Positions 41,097 through 50,216 of a stretch of 64,000 bases of DNA are shown here, in pieces; position 1 is the stretch's first letter; each line of letters opens with the position of its first letter. The stretch covers positions 1 to 64,000 of the forward strand of contig NZ_ML660020.1 of the NCBI RefSeq assembly GCF_007004645.1, written 5' to 3'. Origin of the DNA: Aliiroseovarius halocynthiae. Its GTDB lineage: Bacteria; Pseudomonadota; Alphaproteobacteria; Rhodobacterales; Rhodobacteraceae. Made by a program: the position numbers and the translations under genes. Under the pieces are notes generated by a model. It was given only the letters and a program-made list of their open reading frames with translations. It did no database searches and was not told where the DNA came from.

Positions 41097-42506
41097 CTAG
41101 TCCGCAGGAAAGATCACGCCGGGATTCATGATTCCATTGGGATCAAGCGCCTGTTTGATCGCGCGCATGGCGGAAAGACGGGCTGGATCGCCATAGCGCA
41201 TAAGCTCTGCGGTTTTCAAACGCCCCACGCCATGTTCGGCGCTAAACGACCCGCCATACTCTGCCACCAGATCATAGACGGTACTGCGTATCGCATCGCG
41301 CTGGTGACGATAGGTTTCCTTACCCTCGCCCGAGGGGGGGAAGACATTGTAGTGGAGGTTGCCGTCACCCAGATGGCCGAATGCATTCACGCGGAATGCA
41401 CCAATGGCTGCAAGCGCCTGATCCGTGCGTGTTAAAAAGTCTGGGATAGACGACAGCGGCAGCGAAATATCATGTGAACTGATGGCCCCTACGGCTCTGT
41501 TCGCTAATGGGATTTCCTCGCGCAGTTTCCAAAGCGCTGCGCGTTGTCCAGAGGATTGTGCAATGACCCCGTCCGAGACAAGCCCATCCGCAAGAGCAGC
41601 TTCGAATAGCGTCAGCAGGGCAGCTTCCGGTCCATCTGACGGGCCCAAGCCAAGGTCAATCAGAACGGACCAATCCGGGTGCGGGGTAAGCGGCGGTGAC
41701 CCGCCCAACTTCGCCTCGGCCAAGAAGTCCAGCCCGGTCCCTTTGATCAGCTCGAACGCGCTGACCCCTTGCCCAAGCTGCGCCTGCGTCATAGCCAGAA
41801 GATCCAAGGCGGCGGCCGGATCGCGCACGCTAAGAAATGCTGTTCCAGTTTTTGCAGGGCGCGGAAACAAACGCAGGCTGGCGGCGGTGATTACGCCCAA
41901 AGTACCCTCAGCCCCGCACAAAAGCCCGCGCAGATCATAGCCTGTATTGTCCTTTCGCAAGCGCCTCAGCCCGTGATGGATCGAACCGTCGGGTAAAACG
42001 GCCTCGATCCCTAGACACAGGTCGCGCGCATTACCATAGCGCAGTACGTTCACGCCGCCTGCATTGGTCGATAGGCAGCCACCAATGCGACAAGAGCCTT
42101 CGGAGGCCAAAGACAAGGGGAACAGGCGGTCGACATTTTCAGCAGCACTGTGCACATCTGCCAGAATAGCGCCTGCTTCTGCGACCAGCACGTTTTCAGT
42201 CGGGTGAGTGGCCCGGATGTCGGTCATGCGTTCAAGGCTTAGGATCACCGGGCGCGCATCTTTCATCACTTGCCCGCCGACCAACCCCGTGCCTCCGCCA
42301 TAAGGGACGACCGGGACACGCGCCCCATGACACGCCCGCAAGATTACCGAGACGTCGCTTGCCGTTTTAGGCGCGAGTAATAGGCCGCCATTCCCACAGA
42401 ACTGCCCACGTGGCTCTTCCAGATAGGCAGGCGTCAGAGGCCGGAAGGTCGCATCTGGCAACACCGCGCGCAGCTGCGCCTCAAATGCTTCATTTGCTTC
42501 ATTCAC
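41097..42506 (-). CDS. FAD-binding oxidase/dehydrogenase (glycolate oxidase GlcD / D-2-hydroxyglutarate dehydrogenase type)
   Basis: The 469-residue flavoprotein has an FAD-binding type 4 domain (~35-215) with V-V-P-Y-G-G-G-T-G-L-V-G-G, and I-G-G-C-L-S-T-N-A-G-G at the FAD site, and a FAD-oxidase C domain with G-H-L-G-D-G-N-L-H-Y-N and S-A-E-H-G-V-G-R-L-K. Members oxidise D-2-hydroxy acids such as glycolate, D-lactate or D-2-hydroxyglutarate, passing electrons to the respiratory chain. GTG 42506 has AAGGATCAAGG upstream; an ATG thirteen codons before is the alternative. Substrate not determined. Confidence 0.85.
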   Translation of the reverse strand: MNEANEAFEAQLRAVLPDATFRPLTPAYLEEPRGQFCGNGGLLLAPKTASDVSVILRACHGARVPVVPYGGGTGLVGGQVMKDARPVILSLERMTDIRATHPTENVLVAEAGAILADVHSAAENVDRLFPLSLASEGSCRIGGCLSTNAGGVNVLRYGNARDLCLGIEAVLPDGSIHHGLRRLRKDNTGYDLRGLLCGAEGTLGVITAASLRLFPRPAKTGTAFLSVRDPAAALDLLAMTQAQLGQGVSAFELIKGTGLDFLAEAKLGGSPPLTPHPDWSVLIDLGLGPSDGPEAALLTLFEAALADGLVSDGVIAQSSGQRAALWKLREEIPLANRAVGAISSHDISLPLSSIPDFLTRTDQALAAIGAFRVNAFGHLGDGNLHYNVFPPSGEGKETYRHQRDAIRSTVYDLVAEYGGSFSAEHGVGRLKTAELMRYGDPARLSAMRAIKQALDPNGIMNPGVIFPAD

Positions 42507-42556
42507 ACCCTTGATCCTTGCATTTGGGTGAAGGCCATGCACCACACACGGTCGCC

Positions 42557-43141
42557 CTAACCTGCCTGTGTCCGGCCACGCCTGTCTGAGCGCAGGTTGG
42601 CATAGAGAACGTGGTTGCGCCAGCGTCCGTGGATCTGAAGGTAACTTTGCGCCACGCCTTCGTATTTATAGCCTACTTTTTCCAACACCCCACGCGAGGC
42701 TGCGTTCTCGGGCAGGCACCCCGCTTCAAGCCGTGACAGATCAAGCTCGTTGAAAGCATAATGGACCAAAGCTTCAAGCCCTTCGCGCATATAGCCCTGC
42801 CGCGCAAAGCGTTCACCCACCCAATACCCAGTGGTTCCGGCCTGCGATGGTCCGCGACGAATATTGTCTAACGTCAACGCCCCCAACAAGACGCCGTCCT
42901 GCCGGCGAAACATGAAAAGTGGAAGTGCAGTGCCGCCTGCAACAGATCGATTTGCCCAATAGACGCGATTTGTGAAACTTTTCCGCGTCAGGTGATCTGC
43001 GGCCCAGGTCGGTTCCCACGGGGTCAGGAAATCTCGGCTGGCAACCCGAAGGGCGGCCCATGCGCGATAATCGCCATGCATGGGCGGGCGCAAAGTCATA
43101 CGTTCGGTTTCGATCCGAACTTTCTTGGGCCGCACAAACAT
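42557..43141 (-). CDS. RimJ/RimL-type GNAT N-acetyltransferase
   Basis: The 194-residue protein belongs to the GNAT RimJ/RimL class: I-E-T-E-R-M-T-L-R-P-P near the start, Y-W-V-G-E-R-F-A-R-Q-G-Y-M-R-E-G as acetyl-CoA motif A, and C-L-P-E-N-A-A-S-R-G-V-L-E-K-V-G-Y in motif B. It likely acetylates the N-terminus of a protein. It starts in the stop of the M16 peptidase gene (TGATG), so the two are coupled. Confidence 0.85.
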   Translation of the reverse strand: MFVRPKKVRIETERMTLRPPMHGDYRAWAALRVASRDFLTPWEPTWAADHLTRKSFTNRVYWANRSVAGGTALPLFMFRRQDGVLLGALTLDNIRRGPSQAGTTGYWVGERFARQGYMREGLEALVHYAFNELDLSRLEAGCLPENAASRGVLEKVGYKYEGVAQSYLQIHGRWRNHVLYANLRSDRRGRTQAG

Positions 43142-44403
43142 CAAGCTGCGCGCCGTTCCATCAGTGCCTCCAGCGTTTCGGCTTTGGCTGCTGGGCCATA
43201 CACCGCCATCGCCATGGCGCTGTCAGACAAGGACGTGCCGAAATCGCGCATATCTTGCAGGCTCACGGCGTCAATCTTGGCGACCGTATCGGCCAAAGTT
43301 GGCACGTCGCCCCAGATCCCCACCAGTCGCGCCATACGTTCAGCACGGGCCGACGGGCTTTCCAGCCCCATCAAAAGCCCTGCTTTCATTTGCGTTCGGG
43401 CACGCTCCAATTCGCGATCTGACATGTCGCTCGCAGCCCGTTTCAGCTCGTCAATGCACAGACCCGACAGAGCCGAAATGTCATCACCCGATGTGCCCGC
43501 ATAGACGGTTAACATGCCGGTATCGTCATAGGATCCCAGCTGCGAGAAGATCGAATAGCACAGCCCACGCTTTTCACGCACTTCCTGGAACAGGCGCGAA
43601 GACATGCCCCCGCCCAAGGCCGAGCTGAACAGCTGCCCCGCATAGAAGCCGTCGTCGCGATAGGAGGGGGCCTCGAAACCAAGGGTGAAATGCACTTGTT
43701 CCAGAGTATCATTCACCTCGACCCGCGACCCCGAGGTCCAGCGTGCCGTGTCAGGCAGCAACACAGGTCGTGGCGCCAGCCCGCCAAAGGCAGCTTCGGC
43801 AAGGCGCAGAACCGCGTCATGATCGACCGCGCCAGCGGCCGACAAGATCAACTGATCGGGGCCGTAATGCTGAGACACAAAGCCCGACAGATCATCGCGG
43901 CCAAAAGACTTCACGCGCTCGGATGGGCCAAGGATGGTCCGCCCGATGGGCTGATCCGGGAAGGCCGCTTCTTGCAACCAGTCAAAGACCACGTCGTCGG
44001 GCGTGTCCAGCGCCTGTCCAATTTCCTGCAGGATCACGCCACGCTCAATCTCGATCTCGCTCGGGTCGAAAACGGGGTTCAGAACGATGTCGGAAATCAC
44101 ATCCAGCCCCAGCGCCACGTCATCTTTCAGCACACGCACGTAATAGGCCGTCACCTCGCGCGAGGTATAGGCGTTGATATAGCCGCCGACGTCTTCGATC
44201 GCCTCGGCAATCTCAAGCGCGTTGCGCTTTTGGGTGCCCTTGAAGGCCATGTGTTCCAGGAAATGCGCAATGCCGTTTTGGGCAGGCGTTTCATGGCGAC
44301 CACCCGCCATGACCCACACCCCGAGTGAGGCGCTTTCCAGCCCCGGCATGTGTTCTGTGACGACGCGCACGCCGTTGGAAAGACGGTCCAGACGCACGCT
44401 CAT
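43141..44403 (-). CDS. M16-family zinc peptidase (processing peptidase-like)
   Basis: The 420-residue protein has the inverted zinc motif H47-F-L-E50-H51 and the downstream E-R-G-V-I-L-Q-E segment that supplies the third ligand. The C-terminal half carries G-L-C-Y-S-I-F-S-Q. It resembles mitochondrial processing peptidase beta and bacterial homologues, which cleave peptides or leader sequences. It overlaps thrC by 4 nt and the acetyltransferase by 1-3 nt. This thrC-peptidase order is frequent in alphaproteobacteria. Confidence 0.9.
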   Translation of the reverse strand: MSVRLDRLSNGVRVVTEHMPGLESASLGVWVMAGGRHETPAQNGIAHFLEHMAFKGTQKRNALEIAEAIEDVGGYINAYTSREVTAYYVRVLKDDVALGLDVISDIVLNPVFDPSEIEIERGVILQEIGQALDTPDDVVFDWLQEAAFPDQPIGRTILGPSERVKSFGRDDLSGFVSQHYGPDQLILSAAGAVDHDAVLRLAEAAFGGLAPRPVLLPDTARWTSGSRVEVNDTLEQVHFTLGFEAPSYRDDGFYAGQLFSSALGGGMSSRLFQEVREKRGLCYSIFSQLGSYDDTGMLTVYAGTSGDDISALSGLCIDELKRAASDMSDRELERARTQMKAGLLMGLESPSARAERMARLVGIWGDVPTLADTVAKIDAVSLQDMRDFGTSLSDSAMAMAVYGPAAKAETLEALMERRAA

Positions 44404-45797
44404 GCAGGGGTGGCCTTTCCGGTGCGTTCCAGGATCAGCGTTTTCAGCGCGTCCAGATCATTGGCAACGCGGGTCACACGCTCGTCACGGTCAAACAGGT
44501 CGGCCATGCGCGGCGGCAGGGGCGCGTCTTCTCCGCAAGCATCTTTGACGGCGGCGGGGAACTTGGCAGGATGCGCGGTGGCAAGCGTGATCATCGGGCT
44601 GTTGCCCAAGTGTTCGTTTGCAACTTTCACACCAACAGCCGAATGCGGGCAGAGAACTTCGCCGGTCGTGGCAAAGCTGGTCTTGATCTGCGCCATGGTT
44701 TCGTCTTCCGAAGCGCGGCCCGACGTAAACTGTTCCCCCAGAAATTCCATCGCGCCTTGGCTGATCGAGAACCCGCCGTCTTTCAGGTCGTCCATCTGTC
44801 CGGCCACGGCAGCACCGTCGCGGCCATAAGCGTCAAACAGCGCACGTTCGAAATTCGAAGACACCTGAATGTCCATCGACGGGCTGATGGACGGCGTGAC
44901 GCCCGCCTTTGTATAGGCACCCGTTTCCATCGTGCGGTGCAAGATATCGTTTTGGTTGGTGGCGATCACCAGCTGGTCGATGGGCAAGCCCATTTTCTTG
45001 GCGATATAGCCCGCGAAGATATCGCCGAAATTGCCGGTCGGCACGGTGAAGCTGACCTTGCGATGCGGGGCACCCAGCGACACGGCGGACGAGAAATAAT
45101 ATACCACCTGCGCCAGCACACGCGCCCAGTTGATCGAGTTCACGCCCGCCAGCTTCACGCCATCGCGGAAGTCGAAATCGTTGAACATGTCCTTCAGGCG
45201 TGCTTGGCAATCGTCAAAGTCGCCATCGACGGCCAGCGCGTGGACGTTGGCCTCGGACGGCGTCGTCATTTGGCGGCGCTGCACTTCGGACACACGGCCA
45301 TGCGGGAACAGGATGAACAGGTCGACCGCGTCCAGACCTTTGAAAGCTTCGATGGCGGCCGATCCAGTATCGCCCGAGGTCGCACCAACGATGGTCACCT
45401 TTTCACCGCGACGGCTGAGCGCCACTTGGAACAGCTGGCCGATCAACTGCATTGCGAAGTCTTTGAAGGCCAACGTCGGGCCGTGGAAGAGCTCTAACAG
45501 GAAGTGGTTCGGGCCCAGCTGCACCAAGGGTGCACGGGCGTCGTGGCCGAAACCAGCATAGGCCTTGGCGATGATCTGTTGGAACTCTTCATCGGTGAAG
45601 GTGTCGCCCACGAAAGGACGCATCACACGAAAGGCGATTTCCTCGTAAGACAGGCCCGCCAGCGCGGCAATGTCGTCAGTCGACATGGTTGGCACGGTCT
45701 CGGGCACATAGAGGCCGCCGTCACGGGCAAGGCCGGTCAGCATAGCATCTTCGAAGCTGAGAACAGGTGCGTCGCCGCGGGTCGAGATATAGCGCAT
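44400..45797 (-). CDS. thrC: Threonine synthase
   Basis: The 465-residue PLP enzyme begins M-R-Y-I-S-T-R-G and holds the cofactor lysine in G-P-T-L-A-F-K-D-F-A-M-Q, the G-A-T-S-G-D-T-G-S-A-A phosphate loop and N-F-G-D-I-F-A-G-Y. It converts O-phosphohomoserine to threonine. The length fits the long bacterial/yeast class. It lies 14 nt after SURF1 on the same strand. Confidence 0.93.
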   Translation of the reverse strand: MRYISTRGDAPVLSFEDAMLTGLARDGGLYVPETVPTMSTDDIAALAGLSYEEIAFRVMRPFVGDTFTDEEFQQIIAKAYAGFGHDARAPLVQLGPNHFLLELFHGPTLAFKDFAMQLIGQLFQVALSRRGEKVTIVGATSGDTGSAAIEAFKGLDAVDLFILFPHGRVSEVQRRQMTTPSEANVHALAVDGDFDDCQARLKDMFNDFDFRDGVKLAGVNSINWARVLAQVVYYFSSAVSLGAPHRKVSFTVPTGNFGDIFAGYIAKKMGLPIDQLVIATNQNDILHRTMETGAYTKAGVTPSISPSMDIQVSSNFERALFDAYGRDGAAVAGQMDDLKDGGFSISQGAMEFLGEQFTSGRASEDETMAQIKTSFATTGEVLCPHSAVGVKVANEHLGNSPMITLATAHPAKFPAAVKDACGEDAPLPPRMADLFDRDERVTRVANDLDALKTLILERTGKATPA

Positions 45798-45811
45798 CGG
45801 AAGTGAGTCCT

Positions 45812-46480
45812 TCAGGTGTTTCGGCGTTTCTTACGCCAAAGCAAGGTAAGTGTCATCACCGACCATGTTAGGGCCAGCAAAAACCAGGTGCCAACATATT
45901 CAAGATGGCGGTTTGGAATGCTCTCTGACGTGACGGGCAACGGCTGAACACCACGCTCGGGTGGGGCCATCTGGCGCGCGACCACCAGAACGGGTTTCGT
46001 ACCCAGCACCTGAGCCATTTGGTCAATATCCCGCGCAAACCACGTATTGTCGGCAACATCGTTTTCCGGCGTCGCGCGATCCCGTTCATCCGGCCAATGC
46101 AGATTGCCGACCACAGTGACCCGATTGCCGTTTGGCAACGGCAGGCCCTGCCCCACACGAATAAAGCCGCGATCAATCAAGACCGCCCCCTGATCAGTCT
46201 GAAGTGCCGAGATCAAACGATATCCTGCCCCAGCCTGTTTGGTGCTGACCAGCACGCGCAGCGTTTGGCTTGTCATCTCTCCAGCAAGCTCGACAGGAAG
46301 ATACTTGTCGCGGATCGGGTCTGGGTTCTCGGGCAACGATACGGGATCCGCAGCGATGCGGGCATCAATCTCGGCGATCAGGCCCTCTTTCCATTTCATG
46401 CGCTGCAACTGCCATGTGCCCAGCCCGATAAACAGCGCCAGAACAGCGAGGCTGAGAATGATTGCGATGACATTGCGCAT
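45812..46480 (-). CDS. SURF1-family cytochrome oxidase assembly protein
   Basis: The 222-residue protein has one membrane helix at each end (residues ~3-22 and ~195-215) and a periplasmic domain with the SURF1 hallmarks L-G-T-W-Q-L-Q-R-M-K-W-K, L-I-D-R-G-F-I and G-N-L-H-W-P. SURF1 helps insert heme a into subunit I. It follows coxC with a terminator in the gap and precedes thrC. Confidence 0.9.
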   Translation of the reverse strand: MRNVIAIILSLAVLALFIGLGTWQLQRMKWKEGLIAEIDARIAADPVSLPENPDPIRDKYLPVELAGEMTSQTLRVLVSTKQAGAGYRLISALQTDQGAVLIDRGFIRVGQGLPLPNGNRVTVVGNLHWPDERDRATPENDVADNTWFARDIDQMAQVLGTKPVLVVARQMAPPERGVQPLPVTSESIPNRHLEYVGTWFLLALTWSVMTLTLLWRKKRRNT

Positions 46481-46500
46481 GACAAGCTTCCAAAACAGAG

Positions 46501-46530
46501 AAAGGCGCGAGAGTTTCCCCTCGCGCCTTT
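46501..46530 (-). terminator. Terminator between coxC and SURF1
   Basis: AAAGGCGCGAG (46501-46511) and CTCGCGCCTTT (46520-46530) form a perfect 11-bp stem with an 8-nt loop, 26 nt downstream of coxC. On the minus strand the stem ends in TTT followed by CTCTG. Confidence 0.7.
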
Positions 46531-46555
46531 GATTAGGACTATTTTCAGGTCGGGT

Positions 46556-47356
46556 TCAACCGCCCCAGATGTAAACAGCAGCGAACAGGAACAGCCACAC
46601 AACGTCGACGAAGTGCCAGTACCAAGCGGCGGCTTCAAAGCCGACATGGCTTTCCGGGGTGAAGTGACCCTTCATCGCGCGCATCAGGCAGACAAACAGG
46701 AAGATCGTGCCGACGATCACGTGGAAGCCGTGGAAACCCGTGGCCATGAAGAAGTTCACGCCATAGATGTTTCCAGCGAAGTCAAAGGCAGCGTGGCTGT
46801 ATTCGTAAGCTTGGAAGATGGTGAAGATCACACCCAGGATCACAGCCAAGGTCAGACCCCAAACAAGGTCTTTGCGGTTGTTTTCATGCGCGATCGCGTG
46901 GTGCGCCCAAGTTACCGCACACCCGGACAAAAGCAGGATCAGCGTGTTGATCAGCGGCAGATGCCATGGGTCAAACGTCTCGATCCCAACGGGCGGCCAA
47001 ACGCCGTCAATCGCGGGCGAGCCTTCGGTCATTGGGTACATGGCGTGCTTAAAGAAGCTCCAGAACCATGCGACGAAGAACATGACCTCGGACATAATGA
47101 ACAGGATCACACCATAACGCAGGCCGATTTTCACGACCGAAGTGTGGTCGCCGGTTTGGCCCTCATGCACGATATCTGACCACCAAGCGAACATGACGTA
47201 AAGCACGCCAGCCAAGCCGATGAAGAACAGCCATGGATTACCTTCGGCCATCCATTTAACAGCGCCAAACAGCATGACGAATCCAGCCACGGCACCCAAG
47301 AACGGGTTTACCGAAGGCGGCAGAATGTGAAAATCGTGGTTCTTTGCATGTGCCAT
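46556..47356 (-). CDS. coxC: Cytochrome c oxidase subunit III
   Basis: The 266-residue membrane protein has seven helices and subunit III blocks: [15 protein letters not shown] at the start, [16 protein letters not shown], and [12 protein letters not shown] near the end, then [16 protein letters not shown]. It belongs to the aa3-type oxidase. It lies last in the coxB-ctaB-ORF-ctaG-coxC run. Confidence 0.93.
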   Translation of the reverse strand: MAHAKNHDFHILPPSVNPFLGAVAGFVMLFGAVKWMAEGNPWLFFIGLAGVLYVMFAWWSDIVHEGQTGDHTSVVKIGLRYGVILFIMSEVMFFVAWFWSFFKHAMYPMTEGSPAIDGVWPPVGIETFDPWHLPLINTLILLLSGCAVTWAHHAIAHENNRKDLVWGLTLAVILGVIFTIFQAYEYSHAAFDFAGNIYGVNFFMATGFHGFHVIVGTIFLFVCLMRAMKGHFTPESHVGFEAAAWYWHFVDVVWLFLFAAVYIWGG

Positions 47357-47383
47357 AAGCGTCTAGTCCCTGTTCTTCTGGCG

Positions 47384-47959
47384 TCAGTTTTGCACAGCCG
47401 TCTGCGGTGCATCAAGTGATGCGACCTCTTCGGGCAATTCGGTTTCGTGGAACGTATAGGACAACGTGATCGCGTTCACGTATTTGCCTTCATCGTCCTC
47501 GATCATTTCGGGGTCCACGTAGAAGGTGACCGGCATGGTCACGCGTTCTCCGGGTTGCAGTACCTGCTGTTCAAAGCAGAAGCAGTCGATCTTGGTAAAA
47601 AACCCACCCGCTGAGAAGGGGGCAACATTGTAGCTGGCGGTGCCGGCAACGGGGCGGTCGGTCGGGTTATAGGCCTCGTAGAAGGCCAGTCCAGTTTCAC
47701 CCAGACGGATTTCCATCTCGTGTTGTACGGGTTTGAAATCCCACGGCATGCCGCGTTCTTTCGAGGCATCAAAGCGTACCAGAACTTTGCGATCCAGAAC
47801 GACGTCGGAGGCTTTCTCGGCGACGCCTGTGACACCGCCGAAGCCGGTGACACGGCAGAACCAATCATAGAACGGAACCGAGGCCCAGCTAAGCGATCCC
47901 ATCAGAAGGACCACCCCAACGGCCTTTGCCGCGGTTTTCTGAGGTCTCGACAAGCTCAT
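47384..47959 (-). CDS. ctaG: Cytochrome c oxidase assembly protein CtaG (Cox11 family)
   Basis: The 191-residue protein has one N-terminal membrane helix and a periplasmic domain with the Cox11 copper site C-F-C-F in [23 protein letters not shown] and P-V-T-F-Y-V-D-P. It delivers copper to CuB of subunit I. The start overlaps the small ORF upstream by 4 nt. Confidence 0.92.
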   Translation of the reverse strand: MSLSRPQKTAAKAVGVVLLMGSLSWASVPFYDWFCRVTGFGGVTGVAEKASDVVLDRKVLVRFDASKERGMPWDFKPVQHEMEIRLGETGLAFYEAYNPTDRPVAGTASYNVAPFSAGGFFTKIDCFCFEQQVLQPGERVTMPVTFYVDPEMIEDDEGKYVNAITLSYTFHETELPEEVASLDAPQTAVQN

Positions 47960-48117
47960 TGGCTGGCCTCTGACGTTGCTTCGGGCTGATACAGTTCGCT
48001 GACCTTGGCCACAGTCAGTCCGTAGACAAGGGCCACAAATCCGACCAACACTAGGCCCAGACCGATGTTACGGGACAGACGGCGCTTGTGCATTTCATGT
48101 TCTGCCTTAATCGCCAT
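47956..48117 (-). CDS. Small single-helix membrane protein in the cox cluster (CoxF-like)
   Basis: A 53-residue protein between ctaB and cta[18 protein letters not shown], then one membrane helix ([18 protein letters not shown]) and a short tail. It overlaps both neighbours by ATGA/TGATG junctions, strong evidence that it is translated. Alphaproteobacterial oxidase clusters commonly have such a gene here, sometimes named coxF; a role in assembly is assumed from position only. Confidence 0.75.
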   Translation of the reverse strand: MAIKAEHEMHKRRLSRNIGLGLVLVGFVALVYGLTVAKVSELYQPEATSEASQ

Positions 48118-49061
48118 CAGCCCCAGCCCCCCAGCCCAATGGGTTTCAGCGAGGCTTCGATCAGCAACGCGCCATAATGAAGGAACAGATATGCCAGCGA
48201 CAGTTTGAACAGGCCGCGTTCGGCCTTGTGCGTGTCGGCTTCGCTGTCGTCATCCGTGCGGCGGAACACATCCCACGCTCCTTTGATGAACATCGCGTTC
48301 AGCACCAGCGCGATCACCATATAGGTGGGTCCGCCGACCGAGGTCAGGCCCAGCGCGATGGCGACAGCGGCCAATGCGAATGTATAGCCAAGGATATGGG
48401 CACGGGTTGCTTTGCGTCCGTGGGTCACGGTCAGCATGGGTACACCAGCATTGGCATAGTCACCCTTGGTGAACAGCGCCAGCGCCCAAAAGTGGGGCGG
48501 CGTCCACGCAAAGGTCAAAGCAAACATCAAAACGCTTTCGATCGAGATCCCACCCGTCGCCACGGCCCAACCGATCATCGGAGGGAACGCACCTGCCGCA
48601 CCGCCGATCACGATGTTCTGCGGGGTCCAGCGTTTCAGCCACATCGTATAGATCACGACATAGAAGAAGATGGTGAAGGCCAGAAGGGCAGCAGCCATCA
48701 GGTTCGCCGCCAGTCCCAACATAACGACGGACATAACAGACAAGGTCATGCCGATGGCAAAAGCTTCGCCTTCTTCTACTTTTCCCGACGGAATCGGACG
48801 GGTCAGCGTACGCTTCATCTTGCGATCGATATCAGCATCCCACCACATGTTCAGCGCACCAGATGCACCACCACCAACAGCGATAAACAGGATCGAGGCC
48901 AAAGCCACAATCGGGTTCACACTACCCGGTGCCACCAACAGGCCCACGAATGCCGTGAACACAACCAAGGACATCACGCGCGGCTTCAGAAGCGCGAAAT
49001 AGTCTCCGAATCCGGCCTCGCCGGTTTCGGTTTTGGTGGTTTGGATGCTGGCGTCAGTCAT
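48117..49061 (-). CDS. ctaB: Protoheme IX farnesyltransferase (heme O synthase)
   Basis: The 314-residue membrane enzyme has about nine helices and the prenyltransferase aspartate motif [19 protein letters not shown], plus [18 protein letters not shown]. It attaches farnesyl to heme b to make heme o. ATG 49061 is the family start; the frame opens 52 codons earlier without conservation. It ends overlapping the small ORF. Confidence 0.92.
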   Translation of the reverse strand: MTDASIQTTKTETGEAGFGDYFALLKPRVMSLVVFTAFVGLLVAPGSVNPIVALASILFIAVGGGASGALNMWWDADIDRKMKRTLTRPIPSGKVEEGEAFAIGMTLSVMSVVMLGLAANLMAAALLAFTIFFYVVIYTMWLKRWTPQNIVIGGAAGAFPPMIGWAVATGGISIESVLMFALTFAWTPPHFWALALFTKGDYANAGVPMLTVTHGRKATRAHILGYTFALAAVAIALGLTSVGGPTYMVIALVLNAMFIKGAWDVFRRTDDDSEADTHKAERGLFKLSLAYLFLHYGALLIEASLKPIGLGGWG

Positions 49062-49090
49062 AGTGGTATGGCGCTTTGGCTGGATCTTCT

Positions 49091-49117
49091 TGCAAGAAAC
49101 CGCCCCCTGAAGGGCGG
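49091..49117 (-). terminator. Terminator between coxB and ctaB
   Basis: CCGCCC (49100-49105) and GGGCGG (49112-49117) form a stem followed on the minus strand by TTTCTTGC. A second hairpin, GGAAGGG/CCCTTCC (49123-49142), lies just before it. Together they may limit read-through from coxB. Confidence 0.6.
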
Positions 49118-49149
49118 CCCGTAGGAAGGGTGTTACCCCTTCCGTATAA

Positions 49150-50010
49150 TCAGTTGGCCGATGCGACCTGAATGGCAGGAGCGGTCGTCGCATCACCTGC
49201 ATATTCTTCGATCGCACCTTTCAGCCAAGCTTCGTACTCGGCTTCAGTCACGGCTTTCACAGTGATCGGCATATAGGCGTGGTCCTTGCCGCACAGCTCG
49301 GAACACTGGCCGAAATAGATGCCTTCCTTGCCGGGCTCAACTTCGAACCACAGCTCGGCCAGACGACCGGGAACTGCGTCTTGCTTTACGCCGAAGGCTG
49401 GGATGGTCCACGAGTGGATCACGTCCGCAGCAGTGACCTGCATGACAACTTTCTTACCTGTCGGCACGACAACAGCTGTATCGGTGGCCAGCAGATAGTC
49501 GCTTTGGTCATAGCCGTACTCTTCCAGTGCGGATTTATCCAAAAGGAAGCTGTCAAAGCCAAATTCGTGCTCGGGATATTCATAGCCCCAGTACCACTGG
49601 TAACCGGTCACTTTGATAACGACGTCACCCTTGGGGATCACCTGCTGCTGGAACAAAACCGGAAGCGAGAACGCACCGATGAAGGCCAAGATCACAACGG
49701 GGATCAGGGTCCATGCGATTTCGATGGGCGTATGATGCGAGAAGGTCGCGGGCTCGGGGTTGGCGCGGCGGTTGTGGCGCACGATAACGTAGATCAGCAG
49801 TGCCGTTACGAAGATCGTGATCCCAAAGATGATCACATTGATCAGCCCGTCCAGACCCTGCGCAGCTTCGGCGATATTGGTTGCGGCTGGCTGAAAACCC
49901 ATTCCGCCGTCGACCGGCTTACCGATCACTTCGAGGTTTTCCTGAGCCGAGGCGATACCCGCCGTCATCATAGCCGTTGCAGTGGCGAAAAGGCTGCTGA
50001 AACGCATCAT
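49150..50010 (-). CDS. coxB: Cytochrome c oxidase subunit II
   Basis: The 286-residue protein has a signal peptide (to A-S-A-Q), two membrane helices (~45-70 and ~85-110) and a cupredoxin domain. The CuA ligands are in V-I-H-S-W near the start of the domain and [16 protein letters not shown]. The aromatic Y-Q-W-Y-W-G-Y-E-Y receives electrons from cytochrome c. Start at 50010, at the first of two ATG codons, follows GGAAGAGAAAG. Confidence 0.92.
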   Translation of the reverse strand: MMRFSSLFATATAMMTAGIASAQENLEVIGKPVDGGMGFQPAATNIAEAAQGLDGLINVIIFGITIFVTALLIYVIVRHNRRANPEPATFSHHTPIEIAWTLIPVVILAFIGAFSLPVLFQQQVIPKGDVVIKVTGYQWYWGYEYPEHEFGFDSFLLDKSALEEYGYDQSDYLLATDTAVVVPTGKKVVMQVTAADVIHSWTIPAFGVKQDAVPGRLAELWFEVEPGKEGIYFGQCSELCGKDHAYMPITVKAVTEAEYEAWLKGAIEEYAGDATTAPAIQVASAN

Positions 50011-50216
50011 ATTCGTCTTTCTCTTCCCTGTGCGGCGCGGCCCGCCACCGGTGTTTTCCGGTACAGGCTGCTGCGCGCTCATGCCTCTCCCGCACACGGG
50101 GCACGGGAATCCCTTGTTTCTCATTGGTGTGAAACCATATTAGAAAGCTGGGAACAAGGAAAAACCTTCGCAAGTTAATGAACAACGTCGCGTTTAGCGC
50201 AAACTAAAGGCCCCCC

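Noticed and set aside
49279-50178. A 299-codon plus-strand frame over coxB
   Set aside because: Shadow of subunit II, whose copper motifs and helices are clear on the other strand.
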